NCBI GenBank assembly: GCA_006937955.1 | Contig: SSNP01000042.1 | Coordinates: 124,001-188,000 of the forward strand | Direction of reading: 5' to 3' | Length of the DNA stretch: 64,000 bases | DNA from: Pachypanchax playfairii | Taxonomy: Eukaryota > Chordata > Actinopteri > Cyprinodontiformes > Aplocheilidae | Part shown: positions 49,201-61,034 of the stretch, in pieces | How positions within the stretch are numbered: position 1 is the first letter of the stretch | Layout of the letters: every line of letters begins with the position of its first letter | Translations under genes and position numbers: made by a program | Notes under the pieces: generated by a model | Seen by the model: only the letters and a program-made list of their open reading frames with translations | What the model was told of the DNA's origin: nothing | Database searches by the model: none

Positions 49201-51931
49201 AACAATTTTTATACTAAGCAGATTTTACTGTTAAATGTAATAATTTTCTATTTTTTTTGTACTTTAGTAACAATATTTCTTTTTTTTACCTTGTAACACA
49301 CTCATAGGTGTGAATATTGGTGGAGCAGGTTCGTATGTGTATGACACTCCGGCTAACAACAACTCATCTGCCACCAGCGTGGATTCAGCCTCTAAAGCTG
49401 AGGAGAAGCGTGCGTTTGCAGCCAAAGCCCCTTCAAAAGGTATCCAAATGTCACGATGTTTCATGTTAGTGTGAGAGGGCAGTTTGTGTGGTGATAATAG
49501 TTCTGATGTGTTCCGTCTTAAGAACACAGCTCCAGCTGTGCTAATTTGTGGAAAACGTCATGTGTATGTTAGAGTTTATCTAAGCCACGTCTTTATCTTT
49601 TCACACCTCCTGGTACCCGGAACCGGGAGTGAGAGATGTGTTTTTCTTTGGCAAACATCTAATTTGACAGGATTTGAGTCTCAGCTCAGCTTTTTCCTCA
49701 AAACCTTTAAGAACCTGGCTTCGTTTTACTTTTATACAGTTTTATTTCCTCCATGTTATTAGTCCAGTGGATTTAACACCTAAGCAGAAACTTTTGAGTA
49801 TTGTAAAGCGTCTTTGTGTGTCTGCAGCTGGCAGCGTCACCACTTTCTCCGGTGAAGCCAACATGTGTCCCCGATGCAACAAGAAGGTGTATTTTGGTAA
49901 GTAGTAAAAGTTGTTGAACGTTGGAGTGTAAGGTGTGAACATGATCAGTGGTTTCTGGTGGTTTAGTTCTGTTTCTGTCCGTATGTGTAACAGCTGAGAA
50001 GGTGACGTCTCTGGGGAAGGACTGGCATCGACCCTGTCTGCGCTGTGAGAGGTGCGGCAAGACTCTGGCTGCTGGCAGCCACGCAGAGGTGAGAGTGGAT
50101 CACATCCAGTAAAAACAGCCCAGTTTCTTCAAAATATCACATAAGTTTTCATTCAGTCTATAACAGTGTTGGGAGAAACGCGTTACAAAAGGAACGAGTT
50201 ACAGAAATATATTACAGTTTTCAGGAACGCAGTAATATTTACATATCTTATAAAGTAAGGCAACATATTTGTCGCTACAATTTCAGTAACGCACGTTACT
50301 AGCGCATTTATATGCATTGCGTTGATATCATAGACATATATGTTGATATACGAACTAAAATGTGGCGGACCGGGGCATAAATCACGTTGGACACCGTAGA
50401 AGAAGACGCGGAGTGCGCTTCCTGTGGCTTGCTGTTGCTAGCTTCAAAACATGACACCAAAATGAATGTGGAGGAAGAGGAAGGGACCGTTGACTGCATG
50501 TTTACACGGTGGCATTATTCACACTATTTCCAGTTCGTAAAAGAAAGGGACAAAAACATAATAGTAAAGTGCAACTTATGCGCCACACCGACCTCCTGAA
50601 ACAGTACAAGCAACTTGAAAAAGTATATCGAGCGATGTCATGCTAACAAAAAACTGATTAAAAAACACTGGAGTCAGACAAGAGAAAGCATCCAGACCCA
50701 GAGGATTTAAGCATTTTAGAATGGTTTCACATACATACGTTTTCACATTTTGCCAAAAGTAACTCTGAGTAGTGTAACTCAGTTACATTTTTTAGACAGT
50801 AATAATGTATTACAAATATATATATAAAGATACTGAAAATAAACCATAACTGTGCAGAAAGTCAAATAGCAAAACACATCTGACATTTACTTAACATTTT
50901 AGTTCTGAACCCCTAAAACTGAACAGTCACCTGTAACAATCACTCATTTAATTTCTTGCCTTAAAACCATTTTTGGTAAGTCATGTTTGTAAAAACCAGC
51001 AAGAAAAAAGAAACATCCTGTACCTTCAACGATTAATTTGCCAGTGTGTAAATATAATGATCTGCAGCTATAGGTGATAACAAATATGATGCTGCATGTA
51101 ATAATATCCTGATATTTATCATAGAATCGACTCCTGCGTCGTAGCTTTAGTTAACTTGAGGGAGAAGCTTCTGCTGCAGGATTATTGGGAACCAGCTAAG
51201 TGACGTTACAGATGGCCACAACATTTAACCGCCTTGCATGCAGGCAGAGAAACACAAGATGAAACCTGTAATTACATCTCGTACCTTGAAAGTCAGAGGA
51301 GTGCGTGTCCTGTCTTGTGTTTCTCGACTCGTACGTCGAGCAGGACTCTGTAACAGAGCAGGAGAGTTGCATAATTTCTCATCATAGTTTTATGTCAGAA
51401 AAACTATGAATGACTTAAAAGATTATTAAGAAATTGTTACTGCAGTCATGTTTGACTAAGCTGATAACTCTTATGTTAGACACAGAGAATTTCTTTTGCA
51501 CTTAAGAGGAAATTAGTGAGAAATACAGACTGAATTCATACAATTAAATCAAGTTTGGAATGTGTTTGTTTCTCCTTCCAGCATGACGGCCAGCCTTACT
51601 GCCACAAACCCTGCTACGCTGTTCTCTTTGGGCCCAAAGGTAACCGCTAGGGGGCGCTGTCAACCAATCAGTTATCACCTACACTTGTTAGAACATGTCA
51701 CATGAGAGTTTCTCAAGAGTCATTTCATCATAAATTCATATTCAGCTTCCACATCCTGCAAACAGCTGTACAGGAAATATTAAGCAACCTGTCCTGCTTA
51801 TGTTGTTACCCTGTTTGATCCTCTCTTTTACCCCGACACCCGCTGTCCCTGTGGTTTTTCCAGGCGTCAACACCGGTGGCGTTGGCAGCTACATCTATGA
51901 CAAGGAGCCCAGTGCAGTGACCCAGCCTTGA
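37220..51931 (+). CDS. crip2: crip2, cysteine-rich protein 2 (two LIM domains), complete
   Basis: CRIP2 is a small LIM-only adaptor, known in vertebrates from heart and vascular tissue, that binds other proteins through zinc-coordinated LIM domains. Eight exons (43, 95, 58, 132, 69, 95, 58 and 68 nt) join to 205 codons plus TGA; human CRIP2 is 208 residues. LIM1 ligands are C5, C8, H26, C29, C32, C35, C53 and C57. LIM2 ligands are C123, C126, H144, C147, C150, C153, C171 and C175. All sixteen are present. Each LIM is followed by the glycine-rich GVN.GG.GSY.YD motif typical of the CRP/CRIP family; a Ser/Ala/Lys linker (79-110) separates them. The first intron is 9.15 kb. The gene is intact. 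CRIP1 and CRIP3 are excluded by length (CRIP1 has one LIM) and by the mta1 neighbour. Confidence 0.96.
37263..46413 (+). other. crip2 intron 1
   Basis: A 9.15-kb intron. It holds the second copy of the TTAA element (43599-44164). Open frames around 38067-38573 and 42610-42903 show no family resemblance and are taken as chance. First introns often hold enhancers, but nothing specific is seen. Confidence 0.75.
43599..44164. mobile_element. TTAA-flanked non-autonomous transposon, copy 2
   Basis: TTAA at 43595-43598 and 44165-44168 flanks a 566-bp body that ends GGCCTCT. It aligns over nearly its full length with 14771-15325; both share TTTCTGTTGAATATTTTA and CTTCATAGTGGGTGTGAAAA. The left end (AGAATCCC) is more worn than in copy 1 (AGAGGCCC). 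Confidence 0.72.
46414..46508 (+). CDS. crip2: crip2 exon 2
   Basis: Encodes AEKVSSLGKDWHKLCLKCDR then CNKLLNAGGHAE, with H26 and C29/C32/C35 of LIM1. Acceptor atttgcag; donor gtcagtaa. Same length (95 nt) and phase as exon 6. Confidence 0.96.
46509..49100 (+). other. crip2 intron 2
   Basis: 2.6 kb. No gene, repeat family or motif recognised. Confidence 0.7.
49101..49158 (+). CDS. crip2: crip2 exon 3
   Basis: Encodes HDGRPYCHKPCYAALFGPK plus one base, ending LIM1 with C53 and C57. Acceptor ctttcag; donor gtgaagtg. Same length (58 nt) and phase as exon 7. Confidence 0.96.
49308..49439 (+). CDS. crip2: crip2 exon 4
   Basis: Encodes the first glycine motif (GVNIGGAGSYVYD) and the linker TPANNNSSATSVDSASKAEE then KRAFAAKAPSK. 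Acceptor ctcatag; donor gtatccaa. The linker is the least conserved part of the family. Confidence 0.94.
49440..49827 (+). other. crip2 intron 4
   Basis: 388 bp; nothing recognised. Confidence 0.7.
49828..49896 (+). CDS. crip2: crip2 exon 5
   Basis: Encodes AGSVTTFSGEANMCPRCNKK and VYF, the end of the linker and the first CxxC of LIM2. Acceptor tctgcag; donor gtaagtag. Confidence 0.96.
49994..50088 (+). CDS. crip2: crip2 exon 6
   Basis: Encodes AEKVTSLGKDWHRPCLRCER then CGKTLAAGSHAE, with the LIM2 ligands H144 and C147/C150/C153. Acceptor gtaacag; donor gtgagagt. It follows a 97-bp intron. Confidence 0.96.
50089..51581 (+). other. crip2 intron 6
   Basis: 1.5 kb. The first half is a hAT fragment (50164-50815); the second half shows nothing recognisable. 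Confidence 0.75.
50164..50815 (+). mobile_element. hAT transposon fragment with BED-finger remnant
   Basis: Begins CAGTGTTGGGAGAAACGCGT, a typical terminus of a widespread fish hAT family. A plus-strand frame from about 50387 reads RWHYSHYFQFVKERDKNI then VKCNLCATPTS, a stop (TGA at 50597), and in the same frame NSTSNLKKYIERCHANKK. This is the BED zinc finger at the N-terminus of hAT transposases (CxxC, then HxxxCH). The histidine expected in KKHIERCH is Y here. The catalytic domain is missing. The right part has GTAACT repeats, but a clean right end was not found. Confidence 0.65.
51582..51639 (+). CDS. crip2: crip2 exon 7
   Basis: Encodes HDGQPYCHKPCYAVLFGPK plus one base, ending LIM2 (C171, C175). 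Acceptor ccttccag; donor gtaaccgc. A CTCF-like motif overlaps the start of the next intron. Confidence 0.96.
51644..51657 (+). promoter_or_regulatory. CTCF-like motif at the crip2 exon 7 boundary
   Basis: CCGCTAGGGGGCGC fits the CTCF form CCGCNNGGNGGC and starts four bases inside intron 7. Confidence 0.4.
51864..51931 (+). CDS. crip2: crip2 exon 8 and stop
   Basis: Encodes the second glycine motif GVNTGGVGSYIYDKEPSAVT and QP, then TGA at 51929. Acceptor tttttccag. Confidence 0.96.
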
Positions 51932-53110
51932 ACCTGTGTCCCCTCCACCTCACCCCTTCTCTACGTAACACTGATCAGCTACCACAGTATTATTTCTAGT
52001 CTTTATTTCTCCTCCCATCTGTGCGTTCACACCTGAGACAACCATCCATCTGCTGTGGATCCTCCCCCAAGTCTTCTACTTTACCCTGGATCAGATGAAG
52101 CAGCATGAGGAATCATGTACTGATTTATATTTATGAAGCATGAACTTATTCAACATTCCCACGTGAATACTATTATTGCTATGTTTACATTCTATTTCAC
52201 ACAAGAACAATATTTGGGCCTTAAAATTACGACTTGTTCACCCACCAAAGGTTAATTTCACCTTTCCATAGTGTTATTAGAGAACACGTGAGACACAAAT
52301 CAGACTGTAAGTGAATCTCAGGTTCAGACAGATGCATTGTGGGTAGAGAAGGGTGCAGTTCTTTAGTAGCACATGATGACAGGCTGAGAAATTCAACCTC
52401 GGAGGCTGCTGCATGCACAGATGGTGCTCAGGAGTGGAGCGCGTTGCCAATAAATCTGTATTTTATAAATGCCATATTTCTCATTCGGCTTTCTGACAAC
52501 GTTCCTGATGTGAAAAAAAAACAAACATATTGTAAAAAAGGTGAGAAAGTGCATTTCTGTTGTTGTGAAACATTTATTTGACTGGACATTTAAAAATAAC
52601 AAACAGATTCTGGATAAATAAATTGTAAACATTTTCTCCCGTCTGTTACATTTAAAACTAAAGTCCTTCTAAAAGACAGAATGTGTATGAAGTTTTTGGA
52701 CGTTTGGGCCACAGATGAGCATATTTATTTTTCTTATTATTCTTTTTAAACTTCAGCGTCTGTACTACTAGCTTTCAGAGTTCTGAAGGTTTGTATTCTG
52801 ATGAAAATAGTAACCCTGCTGTTATTTCCCAACAGATGAAGTATATTTTTTGCCACTAGCACATATAGTAGATTAGCATGTAGAACTAAAGACAAGTCAT
52901 TCTGTAAGAATGTGCATTTTAGTATTATTGTATGATTGTTTTTATTACCTGATGTGCATTGTTGGGTTGATTAGTCTGCAGGGCTCCGCAGCCCTCTGAT
53001 CACACTTCTTTTTGAGTTTTTTTTTTTGGAGTAAATATTTTAGAAACTCTACATTTGTGTCATTCTTGGACGTGTTCTGAACTCCCTTTCTTTTCATAAA
53101 CTAAAATAAA
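51932..53110 (+). terminator. crip2: crip2 3' UTR with candidate poly(A) signals
   Basis: AATAAA occurs at 52449-52454 and 53105-53110; the second would give a 3' UTR of about 1.2 kb. A perfect stem-loop AGGGCT-CCGC-AGCCCT lies at 52980-52995. The real cleavage site is not determined. Confidence 0.45.
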
Positions 53111-55028
53111 TGAACACTACAAACGTTTCGAGTTTCTTTAGACTGTTTCTTATTGTTCTACTGATGCAGGAAGTAAAATAATAAAAAAAAACACGACTGT
53201 ATTCTCATTAATCAGATAATCAAACATCAACCTTTCTTTTATAATCTGCTGCACTTCATATTTAAGGGATAGTTTAGATCTTTTAAACTGGAATTTCTTT
53301 GGGAATATTATGAACAATAAATAAATAATGAGTTGCTCTTGGAATGAACTCTAATTTGGAGAAACAGATTGGTTCTTATCAGACTGATTTGTTGATGAGT
53401 CTTAAGTGGGGCCAGTTTCAATGTGGATTACTGGTACAACTAACCACATTGGTTTGTGTAAACATTATTTTATACACCACACAGCTGTAAATTAGTCATT
53501 TACATAATAATTTATAGCTAAAAGTAAAAGTAGAAGGAGTTTTCCAGGACTTCCTGTTCAGTGTGAAATATTTCCGGTTAGAATTTCATATTAGTTTTGT
53601 CAGATTAAATTAGATGATCACAAAGTGTCCGTCCGTCTGTCCATCCACATACATTCCAGCAACACTCTCTAGTTCCTCCTGGGGATCTCAAGATGTTCCC
53701 AGGCCAGAGAGGATTATATAATCCTTCCAGTGAATTCTGTGTCTGCCCGGGTGTCTCCTCCTATATGAGACATGCCTGGAAAACCTCCATGTGGAGGCGA
53801 ACCATCTTAACCAGATGCCTGAACCACCTCAGCTGACTTCTTTTGATAAAGAGGAGCATTAACTGGTTCTCAAAATGTGAATAAAAGTGTATAAAATTAA
53901 AATTTTTGGTTAAAAGATGGTTGAAAGACATTTTTTTTAATTGGCCCAAACATGACTAGCCATTAGATCTAACATTTGTTCAGAACTAATCTCTAATTCT
54001 CCAGACTGGTTGTTTCTACAGCAGGTAAGAAATGTATGTCACTTCAAAAGGAATTGAACTGTCCTTTTAGCAAAAGTCTGAGAACAAGTTCAAATAAAAA
54101 CAAGAAATAGGATCAGTTTCCCCTTGTGTGACCTGACAGTATCTAGAAACTTCAAAGGAAACATAACAGCATTTCTGAAATGACTAGAAAACGTCATGAA
54201 CACTGTTGCTTCACATCGAGATCTGATGATTGACAGAAACAAGCTCTGCTGTGTGGTTTCACTCTGATATCACCTCTAAAAAAGTTTCACACAGGTGCGG
54301 TTGCACACATGCACTGCTAGGTGAACTGTTACAGCTTTATGATTCATCAAATTTAAATATATTATTCCCTTTTCTTCACATTTAGAATCAGAACCAAGTT
54401 TATTTGGCCAATTATTCAAAGAGAGAAGAGTTTAATCACATGCTATATCCCACAGAATTCAGTCATATTCCATAATATGAATAAAAAAAAGTCCTGTGCT
54501 GGACCACTCCCTGAGGACTACACAGTATGGTTGCCTGGATACAAAACAGATATCACAGGAGTCTCTGAACTGTGAAATTTGTATTGTGTCTACAGCCCAC
54601 TCACATGCATCTACTGTGACAGAGTGCACCAAATAAACAGCTGATGCAGGAACACAGCAGGACTTAAAGAGAATAGAGTTGTCACCACCTGTGGGATCTG
54701 CAGAATCTGACGCCAGAGCAAACTTAATCTGAAAAGTTTCCTTGTGTAACAGCTGATATATGTAGTGAATAAAGCCAAAAGTACTCCCGAAGATCATCCC
54801 AACAAATCATCAGCTTGAATGTATATATTTTGGTCCTCAGGGCGTCTTTACGTCTGACGTTCTGAAGATATAAAACATATTTTGATGTTATTAGAACAAC
54901 AGCGACACACAGCGTGTCCAAGGAAAGTTAAAGCTCCTCCAGACGCTGACGGATTTCACCTCGCAACATTTCAGATGAAACTTTTCCAAAAGTAGAAGAA
55001 CAAAGTCAAAATTCCACTAAGGTTTAAT

Positions 55029-55330
55029 GGTTGCACGGTGGTGCAGTGGGTAGCGTTGTTGCTTTGCAGTGAGAAGATCCTGGGTTCAATGGGCTGGGAC
55101 CTTTCTGCATGGAGCTTGCATGTTCTCCCTGTGCATGCGTGGGTTTTCTCCTGGGACTTCCTCCTACAGTCCAAAAACAGGCATGAGGTTAATTTGTAAT
55201 TTTAGATTGTCCCTAGGTGTGAGTGGTTGTCTGTGTGATGGACTAGCGACCTGTCCAGGTGTGACCCCGTCTCTCATCCAGCTAGAGACGCCAGCTCCTT
55301 GTGATCCTGACCAGGAACAAGCAGGTCATT
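55029..55330 (+). repeat. Common teleost interspersed repeat, plus copy
   Basis: Starts GGTTGCACGGTGGTGCAGTG and runs through GGAGCTTGCATGTTCTCC and CAGTCCAAAAACAGGCATGA. This is a very abundant fish repeat with the GCACGGTGGTGCAGTGGGTA start. The class is not assigned with certainty. About 300 bp, no intact ORF. Confidence 0.7.
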
Positions 55331-55986
55331 AAAAAATTCTAAACCTTAAAATCTGCTCAGTGTTGCTTCTTTACGCTGATGTTTCAGTTCAAGCTAACGT
55401 TCAGCCGAGGACATCACGCCGTTAGCTTTTTGGAAGACTAAACACAAACCTGTCAGCGTTGATTTAAAATAAATAATCAGTCTCTGTTTGAGGTCGGATC
55501 ACGATGATGAATTTACATGTTTTGTGCAACTATGAATCTCACTCACTCACTTAATGTTACAATGTTTTTCATAACCAGCTATTTTTAATAAAAGTAGTTC
55601 CCCCATCTCTTCCTTGGGAGCATTTCTTCTCCACTGAGGGAAATATGACTTCGTCTCACATCATAAAATATTATTTCCACCATTTATTCCCTAAATAGAT
55701 CCTGCATACTTCCACCGGCTCAACATGTCTAACAGATGTACGAGTGCTTCAGCAAAGTGACCAACGCAGCCAAAATGGGAGAAAGTAGCAGCCACTTTGA
55801 TGGAAAAGGAACAAATCTCCAGGGTTCTCTTACTCACTTTCTTTGGCAGGCCTGAGTTAAAAGCATAAATCCCATGATCATGATCGGAGGTCACTTGCTG
55901 TGAAAGCTGGTTTGTTTTGAATAAAGCTAGAATTCAAGTCCAACATCGGAAAGCTTTTCTTTTTTCACCTTAAATATAATAACTGT

Positions 55987-56012
55987 AGTAAGTAAGTAAG
56001 TAAGTAAGTAAG

Positions 56013-56051
<39 letters not shown>

Positions 56052-56052
56052 A
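55987..56052. repeat. (AGTA)n(AATA)n microsatellite
   Basis: About seven AGTA units pass into about ten AATA units, a typical compound tetranucleotide repeat. Confidence 0.9.
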
Positions 56053-57414
56053 AGCCTCTGATGTTCACCTGATGAGCTAGAATAACATCGTATTCAGCTG
56101 TTTGCACGTGCAACTTTAAATTTCCTGTGTGAAAAGCACAAACCTGCTTATGAACACACAAGTCATAGTTTGTTGAGTTCTTTATTCTTTTCAACAACAA
56201 AAATAAATTAAAGAGGGTTTTTTTCTGTTTAGCTGTTTTTTTTAAAAATGTGTAAACGTCGCTCTCTGGCTTGCTTTTCCATATTTGGACAAAGGCGTGG
56301 TCTGTTCCTGTTTTTTTACCTACAGTGTTTTGGAGGAATGTAATTAGAAAAATCGTGTTTGCTGTCAAAAGATCATGTTATTTTAAAGACAGGTTTCACA
56401 GGAAGAACAGTTATATCAGTTTCAAAGGCTTTAAACACAGAGACACCTTCACCTGCACCACGTTGTGTTGAGTGATTATTTCGCTTCTCTATGTAGCTGC
56501 TGTAGATCAGACCTGATTGAACCTCACCAGATGGACCTGCTTTTAAATGTCAATCAAGATAAGCTAACTTTTTTTAAAAAAAGTAGAAAACCTGAACCCC
56601 AGAACCTCCTTGCAATCCTAACGGCCTAAACGAAGACAGATATTTTCCCATTCTTCCTCACCAGCAACTCCACATGAACAATTGCCCGGCACAGGTGGAC
56701 CGTCTGCTGTTTCAAACTGATGAGAACAGCAGCAGAGAGACATGAAACCATGGCAGACTGCCACCGTGGGCCCGAAGCCAAGACCTTCCCTCCCTTTGCC
56801 TGGTCTCTGATTCCTCTGTATCCTTCATTCCTGCTGGGCCCTCAGGACTGAACCGACCCACGATGAAGGGATTTTTATCCTGCTTCTGGTGAAAGGAGCT
56901 CAACTGTGTAACCTAAAGACACCAGATGTCCTTATCTGGTCTTAGAGAGTCCTAAACTTGCATGACAGGGATAATTGGTCAAGACAATGGGAATGTCCTT
57001 TGTCTTCGCTGGCCTCTATAAGATACTGCAAAGCATAAATGATTTAACAAGGTTTCCAGTGGCATGTTGCAGATCCAAAAACAACAGTGCTGCCGTCTGT
57101 TCTCATTTATCTTGTCTGACAAAGTGAAACGGCTCCCAAAAACAAGAAGAGTGAGAAAATGATTAGAAAAACCATGAAAGATGTTAAATGAGAACCTTTC
57201 AAACATAATAAACTTGTGCTTCTATTTACAATATACAATTTAACGTGATTAATAAAATAATATTAAGCCACACCCTTCAGACAGGAATCAGCTGTTTGAC
57301 CTCTGACATGGAACAGTTGATCATCATGGTGTCGTTTTCCTTTTCATTTGTCCTGTTTTTGTTGTAATAAGCGGAGAAAAAAAGTCAAACCTGTCTTACT
57401 GCATTTTTTGTGTG

Positions 57415-57505
57415 GTAGAAGTATCGGCGTTGGTACTCTGTATCAGCTAGATCTAAGTATCGGTATCATATTGGTTTGAAAAGGTGGTATTGTTGGATCC
57501 CTATT
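57415..57505. mobile_element. Possible worn transposon end (GTATCGG-type)
   Basis: GTATCGGCGTTGGTACTC, AAGTATCGGTATCATATTGG and a closing GGATCCCTA resemble the ends of a fish DNA transposon whose termini repeat GTATCGG. Too short to be sure. Confidence 0.3.
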
Positions 57506-58897
57506 GATTAGGAGAAAATACAGCTAATTACACCTAATTAGATTTGAATGTGCTCAGAAGGACGAGCAGTGAGCTACCAGAAGATACACGTTCGAATGAG
57601 ATTGAAAGCAATAATCAATAAGTTCTACATTGTTTTTATTTCAACTTGAAGCCCTTTCGAAAACACTGAACCTTGTTCCAAATTAAGAGTGTGTGTCTGC
57701 ACCAAGGACACACCCGCTTACATCAGCTTCCCTTATTGTTGCACGTCCGGTCGGTGTGCGCGCACAATAGGACCAGTGTGGAGCTGCCAGACTGGGATGG
57801 AAAATCCACAAGGTGGAACGCTGGACAAAAATACCATCGAGCAGTTTGTCACCATTTGAAAAGGAGGATCAGTGAAATGTCACTGAGCTGACAGACAGAA
57901 TGAGAACACAAGCTCTCATTCACAACTTCAACTTCCTGGTGTCATGTTGGAGCAACATGCAAACTCAAACATATTTTATGGGGATATAATATGATTTAGA
58001 ACTTACGAGAGATGGATCTACCAGATCACGTTATGCAACAAAAACCAGATAATCAGGAACTTATTTAAAACCTGGTGCTCAGAAACTCCTTTAGTGGTCA
58101 CAAAGTGTTCCCACAAACTGAACACCCACCACAGAGACTCTCCAGAGCCCATCACTTGGGAAAACATTTTCTCTGCTCCCGCCTTTTATTTGCCCGACCA
58201 GGCAGCTGAGGCCTGTTTGTGTTATTGGGAGTTGGTTTCCATGGAGATGTGGCTTTCTCAGACAAGATGAATTCCAAGTTATTTTAAACTTATTTGACTT
58301 TAGTGTGGATTTGGACGGCTTCTTTCCTGTTACCTTAAAGCAGAAATGAGGATTTATAAAATCAGTCCATTTCAAGAGATCACATGTAATAAATACAGTA
58401 TACATCAGATGCACTCATGCTTAAGGATTCATTCTAATTACAGGAATAACATATTATTAGTGCTTGATGACTGGCTGGACTGTAGTTGCACAGGCTTATT
58501 GGAGCTGCCAGAAATGTGGTGCAAAAATCCCCCTGCCACAAAAACCTTTATTTTATTTGGATACAGTAGAAGTAAATCAGGGGAAAACCACAAGACTTTT
58601 ATGGTTTCTCCAACTGGGGAGGAAGTTTCTGCTCGAAAAAAACACCCATGCAATATTGAGGAAAGTCTCCATAAGACTGGTGACGATGCTCATCAGCTTT
58701 TCCGTAATAGTAACTGTATCTGTATGAAGCAGAGGTACAATGTTTAAAAATCTTTTAAATCTTGTTTTTTTTTTCCAACTAAAGGCATGTATGTTTCCTA
58801 AAACTAAAAATAACATTGTTTTCTTGTGTGTTTAATCATAAAATAATTTAACCAAAATAACAAATTTGGCACTTACTACGTGTAATACTTATATCCT

Positions 58898-58911
58898 CCA
58901 CCAGGGGGCAG
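58898..58911 (+). promoter_or_regulatory. CTCF-like motif downstream of crip2
   Basis: CCACCAGGGGGCAG matches the CTCF core at all 12 positions and is followed by GAG. Confidence 0.45.
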
Positions 58912-60759
58912 GAGACATGGATAAGATTTAATATAACAAGATTTTGAGGAAAGTACAAATAATGCTAAAGAGGTAATTGGTAAGAATAAGCTTTTTGACA
59001 CAACACAGAAGATTTATAACCTGTTTTTGATCATGTGCCAAGTTAAATTAAACAAAAAAAATTAATGCAAATACTCCCTGAGTTTAATCTGTGACCAGCT
59101 TTCACATCACATCCTGCGTCTTCCCTCCATGTGTCATCAAACAGCAAATGTGTGTCCAAACTATGTAAGATTTAATCTAAATTTTCCTTGTAACTCACAC
59201 AAAGAGAACACTCAATGCACCTGCTTCTGATTTGTTTGGTGAGTTAGCTCACACACTGTCTTTATTTACTGTCCATTGATGAGTATAAACAAGCTGCAAT
59301 AAAACAAAACACAGAATTACAGTCATATTTTAATTTTTTTTAAATATAAATCACTGTGTTCTATCTGTAAAGGGTGTAAATCATCACTCATGAGGCTGAT
59401 CTGAGGTAAGTTTTATGTGGCATTTACAGGATAAAGTGTTACCCTTCAAAGCAGTTTAGCTTCTGATCCCTATTACTGCTCAAAGTTTAACTGCTTCAGA
59501 TGAGACTGAAACCAACCGTGAAGCTTTTAAAAGACTCGAGGGGAACCACAGTGTTGGTCCAGATTAAGAGGTTCAGGCAGTCCGCTTGTTTTAGAGGAAC
59601 GGAGTTTCAAACTTTGTGAAAAGTGTCATTCTAAAAGTTGAATCATCACATAATTAGTTGCTCCAGCTGCCACTTGTTGTAAAATAACCAGTTTATTCAC
59701 ATTCTAAGAGGACCTGTTTATTCACGCTCTTGCAAAAAGAAATCTGAACGAATCACATCCGGTTGTACCTGAAGATTTCAGGCTTTTACAGTCAGAGGAC
59801 AACAGGAAATACTCACATATTCACAAATTGCAAAAAATATACTGTGATGACCAGAGCTGCTACTCACAAACATCAAATTACTTTTTCAAAGAAAATATTT
59901 TTGATTATTCGACTGAAATTGAAGGTGTACTGTTCGGGAGCGACAGCATCTCATGTCACATTGTGTCATTTTGAAACCCCAATTTGCAAAGTCCTGTATT
60001 AGTTTTTCTTTCTGTGCTTCACCTCACACCTGATCTTAATGTACTAATGACACCATCAACAAAATGTTATTAATTCCCTTTCCTTAGTATAAATCAGAAT
60101 CAGAGTCCAGGTCCTGGATGGAGGGCGGATCAGCACCAGTGATCCTCTTTGCAGACCTTATTGTTCGATGCAGTCTGGATGGACTGGCAGAGGACGGACT
60201 TGATACCTGTTTCTTTTATTCTGTATCAAAATGTTTTTGAATTATTTGATAAAGCTGCACAAGTTCTTATCCATCTGCCTCTGGGATATAAACCTACAGC
60301 TGGATCCTCCAGATGTGATTTTGTTATTCTGTACTTGTATCATTAGTTTAACAGTTATTCTTGTGAGTGTGCATCATCTGCCACAATCTGCCGTGACATT
60401 TCATCAATCATAGCATAAGGTTATAGAACTATTTTGCAGAAAATGTGACAGAAATGTACATTTTTTATGTAAACTCATTGTAAAATGCTTTTTATTGTAT
60501 TACTCACTGTAAAATCAGAGCGGCAAAAAGAGTAAAACATTTTGTTAGTAACATCACTGGTGCTGTTTTTTTTTTTTTACTTAAACTTGCCACAAAAATC
60601 AAGAGAATACCAGGTTAGGGTCACATTTTGATACATAATCCACAATCAGAAACAGAATTTGTCGCATAAAGTGAATTTGAATTTTTGTGTGTAAATCATG
60701 GTGAGAGAAATAAAACATTCTAAGTTCCAAACAGAAATAACTAATGAGACCTAATCCAG

Positions 60760-61034
60760 AGGGCTGGTGTTTATCTCCAGCAGTTGTTGGAAGAGAGGCG
60801 GGGTCACACCTGGACAGGTGGTCCATCACAGGGCCACATAGAGACAGACAACCTGTCGCACTCACTTTAGAGTTACCTCTTGCATGTTTTTTTGTCAGTG
60901 GGAGGAAGTTGGACTCCCTGGAGAACACATGCACGAGGAGAACATGCAAACCTCATGCTGAAAGATCCCAGTGTGGTTCAAACCCATATTGCTGCAAGGC
61001 AACGGTGCTACCAACCTGCACCCCCGTGCAGCCT
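60760..61034 (-). repeat. Common teleost interspersed repeat, minus copy
   Basis: The reverse complement follows the 55029 repeat from a degenerate GCACGGGGGTGCAGG start (near 61030) through GTTTGCATGTTCTCCTCGTG to CACCTGTCCAGGTGTGACCC. The two copies are inverted, about 5.5 kb apart. Confidence 0.7.
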
